Below, in pieces: positions 47,801 through 62,335 of a stretch of DNA of 64,000 nucleotides (position 1 is its first letter; each line of letters starts with the position of its first letter). A program made the position numbers and the translations under genes. Location of the stretch: the NCBI RefSeq assembly GCF_000524195.1, contig NW_020170405.1, positions 709,982 to 773,981 of the forward strand, read 5' to 3'. The stretch comes from Echinococcus granulosus (lineage: Eukaryota > Platyhelminthes > Cestoda > Cyclophyllidea > Taeniidae). The notes below the pieces were generated by a model. It searched no databases and had not been told where the DNA came from. It was given only the letters and a program-made list of their open reading frames with translations.

Positions 47801-50800
47801 TTATCAAATTTAACTTTAATGTTTTTAAACATGCTTTTTAAAAGAGAAGGTATTTTTTTGAGAAGCAGCATAAAATGCTTTCCCAACTTTTTGGGCAATT
47901 TAATTGCGCTCAAATACCTATCAAGGGAGGATAGCTTTAACAGTGACAGGGCCTAGATTATGGAAGATAATAATCGTATCTTCAAAAATAGCATTATTTA
48001 CTTTTATGCGCACTTAAAAGGAGTTTAAAATGAGATGGTTAGCCAACGGACTACAAGTCATATTACTACACGAACCACTTCACCGTAGCCCGTATACGGA
48101 GGCAGTGGACACTTCCTAATTAATGAGTTGAATAAACGGTGCGAATAATGAAAACAGACAACTCGATTGTGTGAATAGAAATTTTCCACAATCAGGCAAG
48201 AATATGTGACGCATATAGGATTCCCGAACTCTCAGTATTCCGGGTTCTGGTGAGACAATTTACAAAAGATGCAACTGTGATACGTTTATATGCTGCTGGT
48301 GGGAGAATCCGTAATGGAGGCGTTGAGAGTGAAGTATATCTCCAGCAACAATCTCAGTTTCCTAGTCCTCAGAAAAGCTATTAACAATTGAAGCGACACT
48401 AGTCGTGGTCATGAATCATCAGGAAAAGTTCATTATCGAACTATCTATGTTACTTGTATGAAGATGCCAGATGAGTGAACAAACGATACCTCCCCTACCT
48501 CCCTACCAGCTGAATAGAAATTAGCTAGATATGACCGGACTGCTCTAGAGTGAAGACAACTTGGCAAGGAGGGACAGATGGCGAACCCTAGTCCCATGAA
48601 ACTATGGTAAACAACCTTCTTTATTAAATTACTCTGCACTTAATCCAGTGCTCTTACAACTAGCTATGGCCAAACTCGATGGCCGGCACATTTTTCCTTC
48701 TCTTAATACAGTTCCCAAACGAGGCAAAACTTCAGATCCAGTGGGGTTGCCAGGAGGAATCATTGACTGTGCAGTCAAGTTTCGTCTCAGATGCATGCAT
48801 ATTCAATGAATGGCACGGTTGGTTCGTGGGTGTTTTTCCTACAGCGCCAACTACGGTGTCATGGCCAACACGCGAGGCTAGCCAAGGGAATCGACGGGGA
48901 CGACGCTCAAAAGAGGCGAGGGGCTGTGTAATATGTTGACTCTTTGACTTTTCATTTTGGTTACATAAACACTAAATGGCAGGGCCATTGTACTTCCATC
49001 CAGTGTCATCTGTGCGTCTTCTTTTATCCTCAGAGTAGTCTCGACGAGCTACACAACTAACTAACTCTATTATCTGCTTTGCAAATGAAAGATTACGCAA
49101 AAAGAAATTGGATAAAAAATTGTTACACTTACAGAAAGGAAAGTGGACTTGGCCAGTGAGATTTGGGACAATCACCTTTATTCATGCAAATAAATGAACT
49201 TGATGCCTAAAGGCCGGTCTTCATATTCTAACAAAAAATGATTCTCAAAGACAACTAAAATGAGAAGGTAAATAGAAGACCGTTCTTTAAATGTATTTTT
49301 ATTTCCCAGGAAAATGTCTGGACTTTTTAAATGACTTAGTAACGATATTGAATGTTAAAGTGCTTGAAAGGTAAGATGACTTACATCTCCACCCTTTCCA
49401 CTTTGATTCCCCAGGCTTCCGTAGCATCATCCAGTACACTCTATAATAAATGCAAAATTTGTTCTAATTTTATAGGTGAGGTGTTTGAAACACATCAGTG
49501 GCTTTTTTTACTCTATGTCCAAAATTGTCACTCCCCTCACGCATATTTATCGTGACATCAGTGAGCGAGGATGTCTTAATTTAAAAGGCTTTTGTGCTCC
49601 TGCAATCTTATTCTTTCCATGGTTAACCCCTAATCTTAGTGGACTTTCATTAGCTTTCTTTATGCAAGTGATTGCGAGTCTTTTTGTTAGGAAATTGTTC
49701 ACCATCTGTTGAAAATGCCTAACAGCAAAGTATCACCCGTTTTATGTGCCTTGGCGGTTGTGATCATTTGCATCATATCCATGCAATAATGTGTGTCAAA
49801 TTATGGAAAATATAACCTATTGTAGTTTACATTCAAACCAAATTTCGAGTATAAAATTGAGAAACCATCATTTTAAAAGTAGGAAATGCCCTACTAATTT
49901 TGCAAACTTTTTTGGTGAAAAATAACGAGAAACGTTTGAGATCAACTGTCACATGTACGAGGGGAGGAGCGGTTATATCCTTCTTTCCTTCTACCTTATC
50001 CCTTCGTTTATCGCATAGCCTTCAGTAGTGGCATTTCCTAAGCTCTGCATCTAATATCTCCTCTGTTTTGAAGATTAATTACAACTTTACCTGCATGGAC
50101 GAGCTGATAACATCTCTCTCCGAGAGGATCTCAGAGAGTCGCTTCGTGCCAAGTACATTGCGCAGGGTGGTTTGGGCCAAAAGCCGCGTCGAGTGGTGCG
50201 CGTTCTCCACATTGGCCACCGAGATCATTGCGTCGAAGACTTTGTAGTAAATAACCGCATCCACCGAGACTGTCACTGAGTCTTTTGTGAGAATCTTTAA
50301 GTCAAAATCGTGCAGTAAGTAAGTCCTTGCAGCGCCTTGGATGCAGTGAAAAATAAATTTTCATTGTATTCGTATTTCTTGCTAAGATCAGAGACAGTGA
50401 CTATCTTTTCGATACAATTCAAGTGTTGCGAAAATCCTTGCACATTACTTAAACCAATGTTATATCAAACCTGAGTATTTCCATAAGATTGTAGCTTCAG
50501 GAACTGAGCTGATATGGGATTAGTAGTAATTGAGAAGGCAATAAGGCTTAGAAATACTGTGCAATTCGTAGCTATTTTCAATCCAATTTAATTCGAACTC
50601 ATTTAACTATCCTGAAATACTTGTATTCCTGGCCTCATTTGTTTTTATTTTACTCTTCAATTAAATAAGCCAAATGTGCTCAATTTATGCGCATCCTCAT
50701 AAATGTGAGGCTGCATTTACCTTACACGCTTTCTCTACCACTTCTAATGTATCTCACCAATATTAAAGGAACTTGCTAAATGTAAAAAACAAAGGCACCT

Positions 50801-53800
50801 TTGTTGCTATTTATAACAGGGTACGCAACGCGGAAACCAGCGGTTGTACTCTCCTGAAGTTATTAATTCTAATTAGGAAGAGAAGATCTCGGTATCTCGT
50901 AGGCAGTGCAATCAAACATGGTTTTGATTTAAATCTCTTCCAAGCAGCCTCACCAACATTACTAAAAATGCCAATTCTGACTAATGAGACAATTCTCCCA
51001 CAGCATTTAGGCAAATGCTCATTCAGTTTACTGAAGATGCTCTTATTTACAGTATTACCTTCTGGTAATTAATTAAGAAAGCTTGATTGGTGTTGTAGCA
51101 GAATTAGCAAATTTTTAAATTTCCGTCTACAATTTATCAGCGGTTGCATCTTTAAAACCCCAAATAAATTGTGATTTTTAATTAAAAATAATCACTTACT
51201 GATGGGACAGGAATTGGTTCTGCATTGGTGCGTCGGAAATGTTTACATATTATATTACACAAAATTATGGAATAAGAATTGCGTACCTAAAAATCTTTTC
51301 GTAAATGGAAAGTTTTAACCAGAAATCGACCTTGGACAATGCGCAAATAATTTTGAGTACATTGGCATTTAACGTATTTAAAGAGTGCTAACATGCATGA
51401 CTAGGGAGTCGGAGTAGTAGATGACAGGCAAGCAGAGCATCTCATTTGAGGTGAATAAGTGTTTACTCGACTTATGACATCCAACGCTATCAGAATCACG
51501 GAACGTCGCCTCCAAATGACGTTACTGAGAGTACAATCGTTGTTTTTGGGCTCTACTTCATTTTTGGTTCAGCACTTGTGGGGGACATTCTAAATTCTTT
51601 CCACACCTCTTAAACACTAAATAAATCTTCTGGGTGATTAAAAGGCGCTACTTTTGGAGTTTATAGAAGCTTTAATTGTTATTTACGCCAAAATATTCCA
51701 CAGGATTGCAGTCATCACAACATTTCGAAACGGCGAAATTGCAACCGCACCTCTTAATTGGTCACACACGCCAGTCGTGTAAAAGGCCAGCAAGAGCAGA
51801 GAGACGTGAGCATGGATGCTTACCCTTTGCTCAATTAGCAGTACATATTAAAGGTGAATCCTCTGTTTGCTTATGTTGTGCGTTATCACTTGAAGATCCC
51901 TTAATTTGGTGTAATTATTTCCTGCACATCCGAAAAAGCGATTGACGAACTGCTCCTCTTTAAATACTCAGTCTAAACCTGTTTTTGATTGCAATTAGTC
52001 TCTACTAGCCTTGAAGTTCGAGTAGCTTACTTGGCGACGCTCTTGTGTTCATTTAAAGAGATGGTAAAAGGCTTCTAACTTACTTCTTGAGGCGGAATAT
52101 CAAACGTAATTGTTCTTAGGTCCACCATGAAGCACTCCTCCACGCAAGGCAGGCACAAAAATATTCCTAAATTGTTAGGTACATAAAAATAAAATAGTTG
52201 AACTCCTAAGTACAAAAGCGCAGAATCACATGTCACATTGTATATGCATAATATTTATTTAAATTACAGCCAAAATTCAGGTGATCATATTGTTCAAGCT
52301 AGTTGTTTCACTGGGTTTCTTCACAGAGGAAAAAACTTCTCATTCATGGATAATTTTTTTTCGAAGTTTAACATAATTTCGATTCTCTTCATAGAAAGTA
52401 GGTATTAATGTAACAATTACCACTTTGCGCTATAATATGTGTCAAATGCTCTAAGCTTTTGCAATTTGGTTTCGCAGCTACTTACGGCTCCGCCTTTGAA
52501 CTTCCGTTGAGTGACATGGCCTCCGGGCCATGCCAGTGACGTCCAGCCCTTCTGTACGTCGGGAATACACTTTCTGCCCTAGCATTATGACTTCCTTCCT
52601 CTTCAAAAAAGACTCTAGGTGTTGCATTGGTGGTGGCGGAAAGAGAACCTGATGCCAAAACACAACTACCATGATTCCCATTGCTTAATTCTCAACCTTA
52701 ACCTGACGGAAGGAGAGCATGTGCTGAGGATGGACGAATCCGAGAAAACTTATAACCTCACGATCAAATATCTTCCCATTTGCATACAATTTTGACGGCT
52801 GACGCGGTTGGCTCCTGTACTTTTTTCCTACTCCATCGACCACGCTGTGATGATCGACGTGCGAGGTTGACGATGCTAAGAAGGAGAGGTGGGCTACGTA
52901 GTACTCAAGAATGTTCGTTTACTTTTTTTACGCTTATACTAAAAGCTCTGCTATTGTACTTCTGTTGGGTGGCATAGCCTTCGAGCCATTGCCAGTAGCC
53001 CTCATCCCTTCTGCACGTCAGCAATATATTTTCTGCCCAAGTGCAACACCTTCCTCAGTCTCCAGGAAGGACTCAGGGCGCTACATCTTCTGTTTATTAC
53101 ACTATCGCAGCAAAATTTGAATAAAAACAAATCATCTTTACGGAGATTTGTATGAAGAAGCAGGAGAACTGGATGCCACTTTTATCACCTTTCATTTAAT
53201 GGGTACACTTCAGGACTGGAAAACTGTTGAGTATTTGCGAATGATTTGTAAGTATTTACAGTCTTGATTATTCAAATTGACACCTCTAATCTACAAACTA
53301 TATATTTAAAACCAAAATTATAGAATCCACTTTCTTTCTTCTACTTCTGTGTCATTTTTATTCGCTAATGTACATTGGGTGTGCGTAAAGGAAAAAATAC
53401 AGCAATCATTAGCCCATACTCGAGTATTCCTGCTCTTCTTTGTTCTTCTTCTAGTAGCAGTCACGAACAAAAAATCCGAATATTTCCTGTGCATTTGGCT
53501 GAAAATGAAGCGAAAGGAGGGCAGTTTGTGGCGTTGCCATGCCAAGAGGCTGTCACTTTGACTGCATTTTCCATGTGAATGATCGCTTCAGCTCTTTTCC
53601 TCTCAATATTTTATGCTGGACAGTCCTTTTCAAGGTATTTTAATTTGCCTCGCCTGCACTGTTTAACCCAGGGCAATTAATAATTAAGTAGTTTCCGCTT
53701 TTGGGAGGTTATACAGTAAACTTATTCGTGGTGCAAATTTTTCTTACAAATCCGACTTTTTGCCCTGCCTTAGAGTTGCCAGAGGGTGGAGGCTTAACAC

Positions 53801-56181
53801 CAGGCAGTCGAGTTTCTGATAGCCGGCTTATAAATGCTATTTAGTTCCTTTCCTGTAGTGTTGTATTTCATTACAAAGTTTGGAGCCCTATAGAATTTGG
53901 GCAAAAGTTAGATTTACCCGATATCATTGAATTCCTTCGTGGTGACTTTCTTTGTACCAGCTTTTGTAACATCGTGGAATTTGAACTGTGGCGCTTGTTT
54001 TTTCTGTTTCAATTTACTTGGGTACTTACTCTTGCATAATTTATTCATTCAGTAAGAGATGCAAATTTCTGGTTTGCAATAAATTGAGTGCGAGACAGTC
54101 AGTACTTGGGAAAAATTGCTGAAGTCAGAGCAAAAAATTTCATCAACGGTAAAATCTAACTTTCACCCCCTGTCATTTTTGCGTCAGCGATCATAATTTT
54201 TGTTGTTTTTAGAGAAAGTTTATACTGCTAGGAGTGAAGTGGAGTGAAATGCACAGGCCTGTGCCACCATTGTAATTTCAACCGGATTTGTGATGAGCGA
54301 TTGCATTCACTAATATCGCACAATAATTTCACAGGGGCTATTTCCTGACTGAGCGATCAGTAAACTGCATTCTGGCTACAGGCATGCTTAAGACTGAATG
54401 CAGAAGTAGTCGAGGCTTGACCACACTTGTGCCGAGATGACATTGGCCAAAACTGTAGCCCATAGGTTTTGTTATTCATATGTACCCCGAATCAGTGCGG
54501 GACATTTTATTAAATAAATGCCGAATCTAAGCCTTCGTTTAACTTCCACTAAATTTAAATGGCCATGGGGGACAGGTCTTAAAATAATTGTTTTGGAATT
54601 TTACACTTCCTTCGAATCGTTCGGTCTGAATTTCACTGATAATGCAATGATGATACGTCATTTGACACATGCTGGGGCTCTTTCTGAGGCCTGTTAAATT
54701 TCGTGTAACATACGAATTGAAATAATCTAAGCAGATACTAAAATAACATGCCAACGCAAATTCTACTTTTAGCAAAAATTTTCGTCATAAGGCAAGCATA
54801 TTAGGGAGGTAGGAATGGAAAATATTTTATGCACATAACTTGGCAAAGCCCCGACTCACCTGGTCCCTTCATACTACCAGGCATCACACGACCCAGTCGA
54901 AAGATTACCGCGCGTTCGTACTCCTGCACAACCTATGAAGCAACGATAACAACCACTTCTTTGTACTAAATCACTTTTCTTCCTGTGCACAACCATCGCA
55001 GATTCATCAAAAGGATTGCCTCAGAAATAGAACTACCGCTTATGCTGAATGCATTCTTGTCCTAAATAGTAAGATAATTTATGGACCGGATAATCCTTCA
55101 TCAGTAACAAGAAGCGCTGCCTAATCGGTGTAAAACTCACTGAAATTTTGTTTTCGTGTACAATGTATCCATATTTAATTTTTTCAGTAAATAAGCTAAT
55201 TCCATTGGGAGCTTCTTCATCTCTCCACAATCGTTTTACATCAAACCGGTACAATATTTAACTGCTCTGATACCTAAGTAATCTCATTGGCGGTATTATT
55301 TATTTTCACAGGCTAAATTAATTTGGATTCGATGTTGAGTGAAGCGATTCCATTTTAAGTGTCCGCATTTTGCTAAGCTAAGTAAAATGTTTGTTAATGC
55401 CAGTAAATAAAATCATGCATGATTTATCAGTCCTCCGACCACTTTATTACTTAAGCGCTGGGAATGGTAAAGGAATTTTATGCCTTCCATTTACATCTTT
55501 ACACCACAAAACATGAAAAAATTTTGCAACTCTTAAATAGGGACTTTATATCACATCACAAGCAACACCCCTTGCAGTTCTGAATTCCGTAATTTTTTGG
55601 CTTAGTTACTTTAATTTACTGGAACATTTGAAATGTCGGAATATTTTCCCATCTACCTCATGTACGACTTTTTTATTAAGCTGTATTTTTAATTAAATCT
55701 CCCTCTTATTTACCATTCCGTGGAAAGCTTAAAAGTACCACTTTATTTTTAGTTTTATTTTAAACAGAACATACAAGAATGTTGCTGTTCACTTAATGTA
55801 AGCAAGCTCAAGCATAAAACCAATGGTAGCTTCCAAAATTTTTCGCCATAATCTCGAAGATTCCAAGCAAAAATGGTGATGATTTGTTTAAGATCATTTT
55901 CCACGTAGATCATTTTACAATTTTAACAGTTTCTCTGTGTTAAAACAACTTTTTTGCAGTCATCTGAATTCAAAGCATTTAATCATGAAGTTATAGCAAG
56001 CTGCGCCAGTTTTTAGCCAACTCCTTTTTCGCTGGATGCATGTATTTTGCTGCTCTAGGGTAGGGCTCACCTTTAGACAGATGAAAACTGACACAGGGAG
56101 GAATAGAACGAAGACTGTGTAGGAGAGGAAGTATAGAATGTGTTCGCAGACTCCAGATAGTGCCCTGTTTCCGGTTGACAT
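44843..56181 (-). CDS. Stomatin-family (SPFH/Band 7) membrane protein
   Basis: Seven exons on the minus strand: 56181-56071, 54932-54860, 52166-52084, 50294-50091, 49440-49385, 47315-47237 and 45163-44843. They join in phase to 308 residues. Residues 11-36 are the hydrophobic hairpin with the central proline (FLPVSVF). The stomatin signature follows: VVQEYERAVIFRLGR, then VDLRTITFDIPPQE, VTVSVDAVIYYKV, STRLLAQTTLRNVLGT, LDDATEAWGIKVERVEIKDVRLP, VQLQRAMAAEAEATREARAK, LQLRYLQTLSGIAAE and STIIFPLPIDL. The family forms oligomers on the inner face of membranes and regulates channels such as ASIC/MEC types. The N-terminal cytosolic part is only about 10 residues. The C-terminus adds a Thr/Ala/Ser-rich tail of about 40 residues. 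An acceptor (CACAG) lies 3 nt before the ATG, so a leader exon or trans-splicing upstream is likely. MEC-2/UNC-1-like stomatin is an alternative name. Confidence 0.95.
45164..47236 (-). other. Last intron of the stomatin gene
   Basis: GT-AG intron of 2,073 nt. Open frames inside it, such as 46365-46595 (+), have no family feature. Confidence 0.8.
50295..52083 (-). other. Intron 3 of the stomatin gene
   Basis: GT-AG intron of 1,789 nt between the exon ending FDIPPQE and the exon beginning ILTKDSV. Nothing else recognised. Confidence 0.8.
52508..52632 (-). repeat. Palindromic-core dispersed repeat, copy F
   Basis: Reverse copy in intron 2 of the stomatin gene and the best kept core: CATGGCCTCCGGGCCATG is a near-perfect palindrome. 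It is followed by CCCTTCTGTACGTCGGGAAT and CTTCCTTCCTCTTC. Confidence 0.7.
52965..53088 (-). repeat. Palindromic-core dispersed repeat, copy G
   Basis: Reverse copy 330 bp after copy F, same orientation: GGCATAGCCTTCGAGCCATTGCC core, CCCTTCTGCACGTCAGCAAT, TTTCTGCCCAAGTGCAACAC. Also in intron 2 of the stomatin gene. Confidence 0.65.
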
Positions 56182-59100
56182 TTCCTGTGACAACACGAAG
56201 ACACTGAATTGTTCAAAGCAAGTTACACCACTAATCTTGCTAAATCAAAGCATGCGCGAAAATTAAAAAAAATGTGGTTTCTTGAAATTTGTTTAGGCGT
56301 AAGCCATTTAAATTGGTTACAGAGTATAGAACGTCTAAACAGCTAAACGATGAAGACTTTTTAAAGAAGCATTTTAGACATGACGCGGGAAGTGTGGATT
56401 CAGGCTTCAAAATGGGCTTAATCTAATAGTTAGTATTCTGCAACCAAATGGCCACATCTGCCTCCGTATACGCAATGAATGAACGCAGTATTCAGTTGCA
56501 AAATTCCTTGCAAACGTACGATGTCTTGATGGTTGTTGGCTTTTTGTGGACCTAACAGCGAAAGTATGTAGTGGTAAGTAAGGCATGACATTATTGGGAG
56601 TACTCGCTATGATTGTGCAAAACGCTTCTTCAGCAATCCTTTGTTGATGTTAAAATATGGTTTTTTCAACTCCTGCTTAGGTTGTTTAATTAACTGGGCC
56701 AAAACATGGCAAAACAATGCAAGTTCTTCTATTACTCAAGTTCCTTTCTTTGCCAAGTATGATTACGCACGGTTGCTTAACCAAAAACATTCCTTGCACA
56801 ATGGCACGAAGCAAGACTCCTTTTCGGTGAATTCAGTGGACGTGAATAAACGATGCGCCGGAAGGTGAAACAATTTGCTTGATTATAACGATGTGTTATA
56901 TTGTCCATTCTAATCAAGCGTTGGGGTTCCAAGCCGGTCAATTGGAAGAGCAACACAAAGCACAGCTGAATGCTTCTACATGTATACCACATACAAGCAT
57001 GTGTTTTAGTATTTCGTGATTTCTTCCCATTACATATGCAAGTGGAAAGTAGGCTAGGTGAATTAATGCGTTAAATGTAAGCGAGATTGTTGGAACATCG
57101 TAAAAGTCCATTATTAATTGATGGAGAACATGGCCGACCTTGGGATGTGGACATCCAGTCCCAAAAAATTCACGTCTCTCTGAAGTAATGAAATTGGTTC
57201 GATGATACAATCTTAGAAAGTAGGCCTATGTTTCCCTTTTATCACTTTCCAATTGTGGATTATAGCTCCTAGATAAATAACATTAAATAATAAAAGTTTT
57301 ACTGTTAGTAATAAAGGAAATGTTTTTTTTTATTTTCCCGCCTCAGAATGTTTGCTGTGTTGATTTACGATTGGAGGACGTGCATTTATCGTTTTGATTC
57401 AATCAGTGGATTGGCCACAGACCATTCATTTTGGTGGAAGATCTGGACCGGCTAATCAGTGTTGTAAAAAGTAAAAAAATTACAGTTACAAAATTTCTCC
57501 TGAAAGTGCTCCCTATATTGTGTAGTTATAAAGTCAGTCAGAAATAATATGTTGAGAGAAATTTTCACCACAATTTTAACCGTGACATGGATGTATAGCA
57601 TCTTTCCACAAACTATCAAAAGATAATTACTGACGCTTAGAGTGTTTATGATTCTTTGAATGATACTAAGATTCGCATAAAGCGACTTTATTTTCTGGCT
57701 CCAGCGGTTTTACCACAAAACTTAGGTTCCATTATTCTTTATTTTTTTGAAAGTCCACTTTCTTGTGGTTGATTGCCTGACAATTTAACCATTAAGAAAT
57801 AGGTTTGTAGGAGGTTTCCAAATACCTTCTTTAATTGTAAAAAGAGTATGGTTTGTTTATTAAAAACTGTATCCAAGCCCATTTACTTGTCAAATGGGTG
57901 AATTAGTCAGTGAATGTTGTGCTGCCTTCGCTCAAAGCCAACATGTTCCAGTTGTAACATCAAAGTCGCTAAACTTGGTCAGCCAAAATGAGCCATTTTT
58001 TAATCTGTTTTAATGGGATTAAAAAGATGAAACGCGGACTGTTAACTCTGACCCTGCCCATAAAGGTCCAGTCGGAATTTATGTGGTCTTCAACAAAAAG
58101 TGTCCATCCCATGCTCCAAGGATTTTACCTAAACAACATGCATAATCATAAATAATAATGAAAGGCCTTTATGCAGTAAAGGCGGGAGCAATCCGGAAAT
58201 TCCTGTATATTTTATGGCTACTATTTTTGCATGACATCTTCTTATCTAAGAAATAATTAATGCCACTGGGTTAAGTAAAAGTGTAACGAATTGAACTGGG
58301 AGGGGAATGTCTACAGTCAAAGGCAAGGTGGTGAACAAAAATGTATTCTAAAGCTACTTCGGTTTTTTCACATAAAGAGAAAAATTTTACAATATAAAAA
58401 CACGCCATCTGGAGTTAATTAGTCTAGAATCGCAATGATGTTGGTAAATATTTCAAGAAATAAAGTGGCATCATTGAGCGGGTTTCACCGGATTTCCAAA
58501 GCCAAACCCAAGCCAGGAGTCCCCCCATCTAAGTGTTTGCTTTATGATTAATGACTGCAATCCATTCCTAGCTACGCCTCCTCGGTGTTCAACTTTACCC
58601 CCCTGTAAAGGTGTCAGCTCCCGCAATCAACCCTTTACACAAATCATTTCATGTGATATAAAATGCGAATATAGGTAGTAAGAAATAAATCAAGCCAATG
58701 CATATTATCCCGCGCTATTCATTAAATCTCCAACATCTCTAATTATAGCCCCTTAACATTTAAGGGTAATTTAGACCTGGTCTGCAAAAAAATTTGATCC
58801 ACAAGGGATAACAGATGGCATTTTGGCTACTCGAAGAGGGGAACAGTGATGAAATCATTTATTGCCAAATTCCTCATCTCAAAGTTGCCCATTACATAAT
58901 TTAGGGAGAAATGAGGAGCTTGACTGACTCGCTCTGCATTAGCAGCTACCCGTTGTTGTTAATACTTAGTTATTATAAAAAACCGACTGCTGAAACGTCT
59001 GAAAGTTTTTATGCAGAAGAATAACTGAGTACGCGCAAAAAGATGACGTTCCGTCTTAATGGAGGAAGTAAATATTCCTTCCCGTATGCAATTTGCCACG

Positions 59101-61082
59101 GTGGAAATCGCTTATTTACGCAACTGTCAAGGTCTGTATTAATACCGAGTGACCTCTTAAAACTGAGCAGTGATAAGAGAAATAATATGGAGCATCTTTT
59201 ATATTTTGAGTGAATTATTCCATTAATCTTTAATAAAGCGAACCAGCTGCAGCGATCAACAGTTTTCGAGTACTCAACTGGTCTTCTAACATAGCTACTT
59301 AGTTTTAATAAATGATAAATCAAAATTAAGTCAAAAATTAACCGTGGCTCAATATTTTGGGGTTATAGTGGTGAATACTTCCCTTTGTGGAAAATAACTA
59401 AGCTTGCATCAAACTGACTATTTCTAAGTGTTGTGCATTTTGAAACATTTATTAAAGTCTTATCTGATGTACTGATAATGTAATGGTGTAATGTGTATGC
59501 TTTACCACGAAATAAATTGCCTATTTGAAATCCTGTATAATACCTTAAAAAAGGCATAAAAATGTCGGTATGCATACGCTACAGGTTTTGAAGGGTGAAA
59601 TAACGCATTTTACATATTTATTTTAGGTCTCAATTCATAATTTTTCAAAAAGTATTTTTTTTTCTTTCAGTTGTTCAAACGCCATTTTGTCAATGCTCTA
59701 CTTCATGAAGAAATTGGTCGAGCAAAAGTATAGTTGCTCCTTCACGAAATGAATAATTCATTCCGGTTGGTATCTTCATATTCCAAAAAAAATGTGGAGA
59801 TACTTTTTTCCATTGGGTGCAACAGGCCAATGAAAATTTACTCTCGAAATGGGCACCACCATCACGGAAATATCCGCTGCGGGCTGAGTAAAAATATGTA
59901 CATGGAAGACGATCTGGAGTGTTTGACATATCTACGGTTAGGCATACAAAAATAGTACAGGTAGTCTTATAAATAGTCAATTTCAAAAGCCATTTGATTT
60001 TTAGAACTCAATTAGCTAACCCACAAATTATCCAAAGTATCTCTGAAAAGCGGCATGTCAATGGTTGCCTCAATTGGGAGCTAGGTACGATCATTTGGAA
60101 GTGCCTTCCCTCTTACCGATGGTTGATGAACCAACTTGTTCTAAAAAGAAGCTTTATCAAGCACTGTCACTTCTAGTATGATGTCTCAGATATGCGTACT
60201 CCTGCCAAAGTCAAACTATCTAATCGACCATGGCAAATGTGCAAATTCTTTTGACGATGTTATTCTTCCAAAGGATCCTATGCCAATTTGACACCAGTCC
60301 CAGAGGAGAAACAAGCGGCTCATGATTTAGTTACGCTTACTGCACACATCAAAATCAAATAAATATTAAGCTGATCCCAATTTTTTTACGAAATGTGAGG
60401 CATCAATTGGGGCTATAACTTAATAAAGTGAAATTTTCCTTGTTGATTGTCCAAAGTCGAAAAAAGGAGTAGATGCCGCATAAATTTATGCATAAAAGGC
60501 CTTAAACGTACGTGGAAAGTTAGAAGTAATTTCTGCTGCGACTTAGTTCCATAATTAAGTTCTTTAGGGCGGTGTGGGATGATTGAGGAGGGGATGTTCA
60601 GTGCTAAAAGTATTTCACTCCTCGGAGATCCAATCACCGCGGCCGAAGTCACACGGGATTTTTTAATTGGTCAATATGAGTGGCTGCGCACATGAAGGGG
60701 TTAAGTGAATGATTTGTGCATACGATGACTGATTCCTCCCCTTTCCTACGAATCTCTTATCCTCTAGGTCACTACGACTCGGCTGCTTTGAAAATACCAT
60801 TCCAATTTCGGTTCATTCATCATGTTAGTTAAATTTGTAAAAAAAAACGGGCCATTGCCGTAAATGACTCTATCGCAAGCCTGTTGGAGGGGTTCCACGT
60901 CAATTATAATACACATATTAATGGGTTGCAGATGTAACAAATGCGATGACGATTTAGTGAATATAAACTTCCCACAAAATACGGTTTCAAAGAATCATTT
61001 CTCATATTACGTCCGCGCGTTCAGCATATTTATCGCACTCTTTTTTAGGGTTTTTAGTTGACACCGATGTAGTCCTTTAAGA
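56182..61082. other. Upstream flank of the stomatin gene, no gene recognised
   Basis: Nearly 5 kb of AT-rich DNA. It may hold the stomatin promoter and a non-coding leader exon, but I cannot place either. Minus-strand frames at 59009-59323 and 59690-59986 lack recognisable domains. Confidence 0.4.
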
Positions 61083-61217
61083 GTACCTTAGAGACGAAGG
61101 AAGACATAACAATAGGGTAGAATATATGTATATTTGACATACCGAACGATTTGGGGGCTACTGGCATGATCCAGTGGCCAGGCCACCCGGAGATTGTGCA
61201 ATGGCGGAGGCCCTAAC
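61083..61217 (+). repeat. Palindromic-core dispersed repeat, copy H
   Basis: Forward copy with CCTTAGAGACGAAGGAAGAC, a diverged middle, CTACTGGCATGATCC, GTGGCCAGGCCACCCGGAG and an AATGGCGGAGGCCCTAA end. That end is shared with copy J. Confidence 0.65.
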
Positions 61218-62209
61218 AAACAATTGAAGAATTGCAACCGCTTTGTATAACTTTTACTGGCAAATTGAAGGATATAATGTTCAACCAAAATTGGATTTTT
61301 TCAAAAATAACCGGAAAAAGATTAAATGAAAATCCCCACACTTGGTTTAAATAGTTCTGTTCTACTGCAAATTCATGGGATTATATGATAATTTTCCTAT
61401 TAAATAATGTTTTATTCACGGTGTAGTTCACATTCCTTTACTTTGTGTGCCAAGACAATCCATTAAGTAAGCAATGTTTATGCTAGCGCTTTCTAATGCG
61501 GCCCATTAATTATGTTTGGAGATGGTATTGGTGTTAATAAATAAAGGGCAAAAAGAACTTTTGTTCAACCCATTTGAGGAGTAAGTACTAATTAGCGGTT
61601 TCGAGATGTGTTCGACTTTGTTCTTTTTTCTCCTGCGGAATAAGTTCGCAATAGACTAAAAGTCTCCTGTTTATTTCTCTCTAGCCTGAAATGGTCGCAG
61701 GCAGAACTCTATTGACCTCCATACAACGGGAATTTTGTAGCCACTATTCCCGTTTCTTTCACTAGGTAAAAGCCATTTTAGTATTCATACTCGTTCTACA
61801 TTTAGATTCTGGTAAGGACACTAGACATGTAGCAGTACTTAGCAGAAGAGGCAGGAAATTTTGAAGGAAGATTAATATTTATCTCAGCTTGTGAGGCCTC
61901 GGTTCTTAGCAAGCCGGTGCAATAATTTCCAAACAAATGCATCCACCTTCTAGATTTAGATAACCTGCAAAGTAGTCGTTTTTGCCTTTAATGACCCCAG
62001 GTTTAAGATTTTATAAACAAATTAAATGTTCCATTTTGGCAAAGTCAAATTAACCGCCGGACCCCGGTAGGGTTAATTAAGCAGTGGTCCGTAAAAGTAA
62101 TGGTCAAGGAATTATGTCGGTATATTGCAGAAACCAATTCTTTGGATGCTGGATAATGCTTGTAATGCCTTATATGTTTTTTTTTTAGGTCCTGGTTTTG
62201 GTAACAGGC
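61218..62209. other. Spacer between repeat copies H and I
   Basis: AT-rich; no gene recognised. Confidence 0.4.
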
Positions 62210-62335
62210 CCACTGAGGGCCTTCGCCATTATACCTTCTCCCAGTGGCCTAGCCTCCAGCCCATGCCAGTCAACAATGCATACGCTTCCCGAGTATTGTG
62301 TCTTCTTGCGTCTTCAGGGAAGTCGCGAGACGCTA
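62210..62335 (-). repeat. Palindromic-core dispersed repeat, copy I
   Basis: Reverse copy: GGGCCTTCGCCATTATACC (matching the GGCGGAGGCCC end of copies H and J), CAGTGGCCTAGCCTCCAG, CCCATGCCAGTCAACAATG and CTTCTTGCGTCTTCAGGGAA. Confidence 0.6.

Noticed and set aside
59009..59986. Minus-strand frames that might be upstream exons of the stomatin gene
   Set aside because: No stomatin-like residues and no matching splice phase; the first coding exon at 56181 already has a good ATG.
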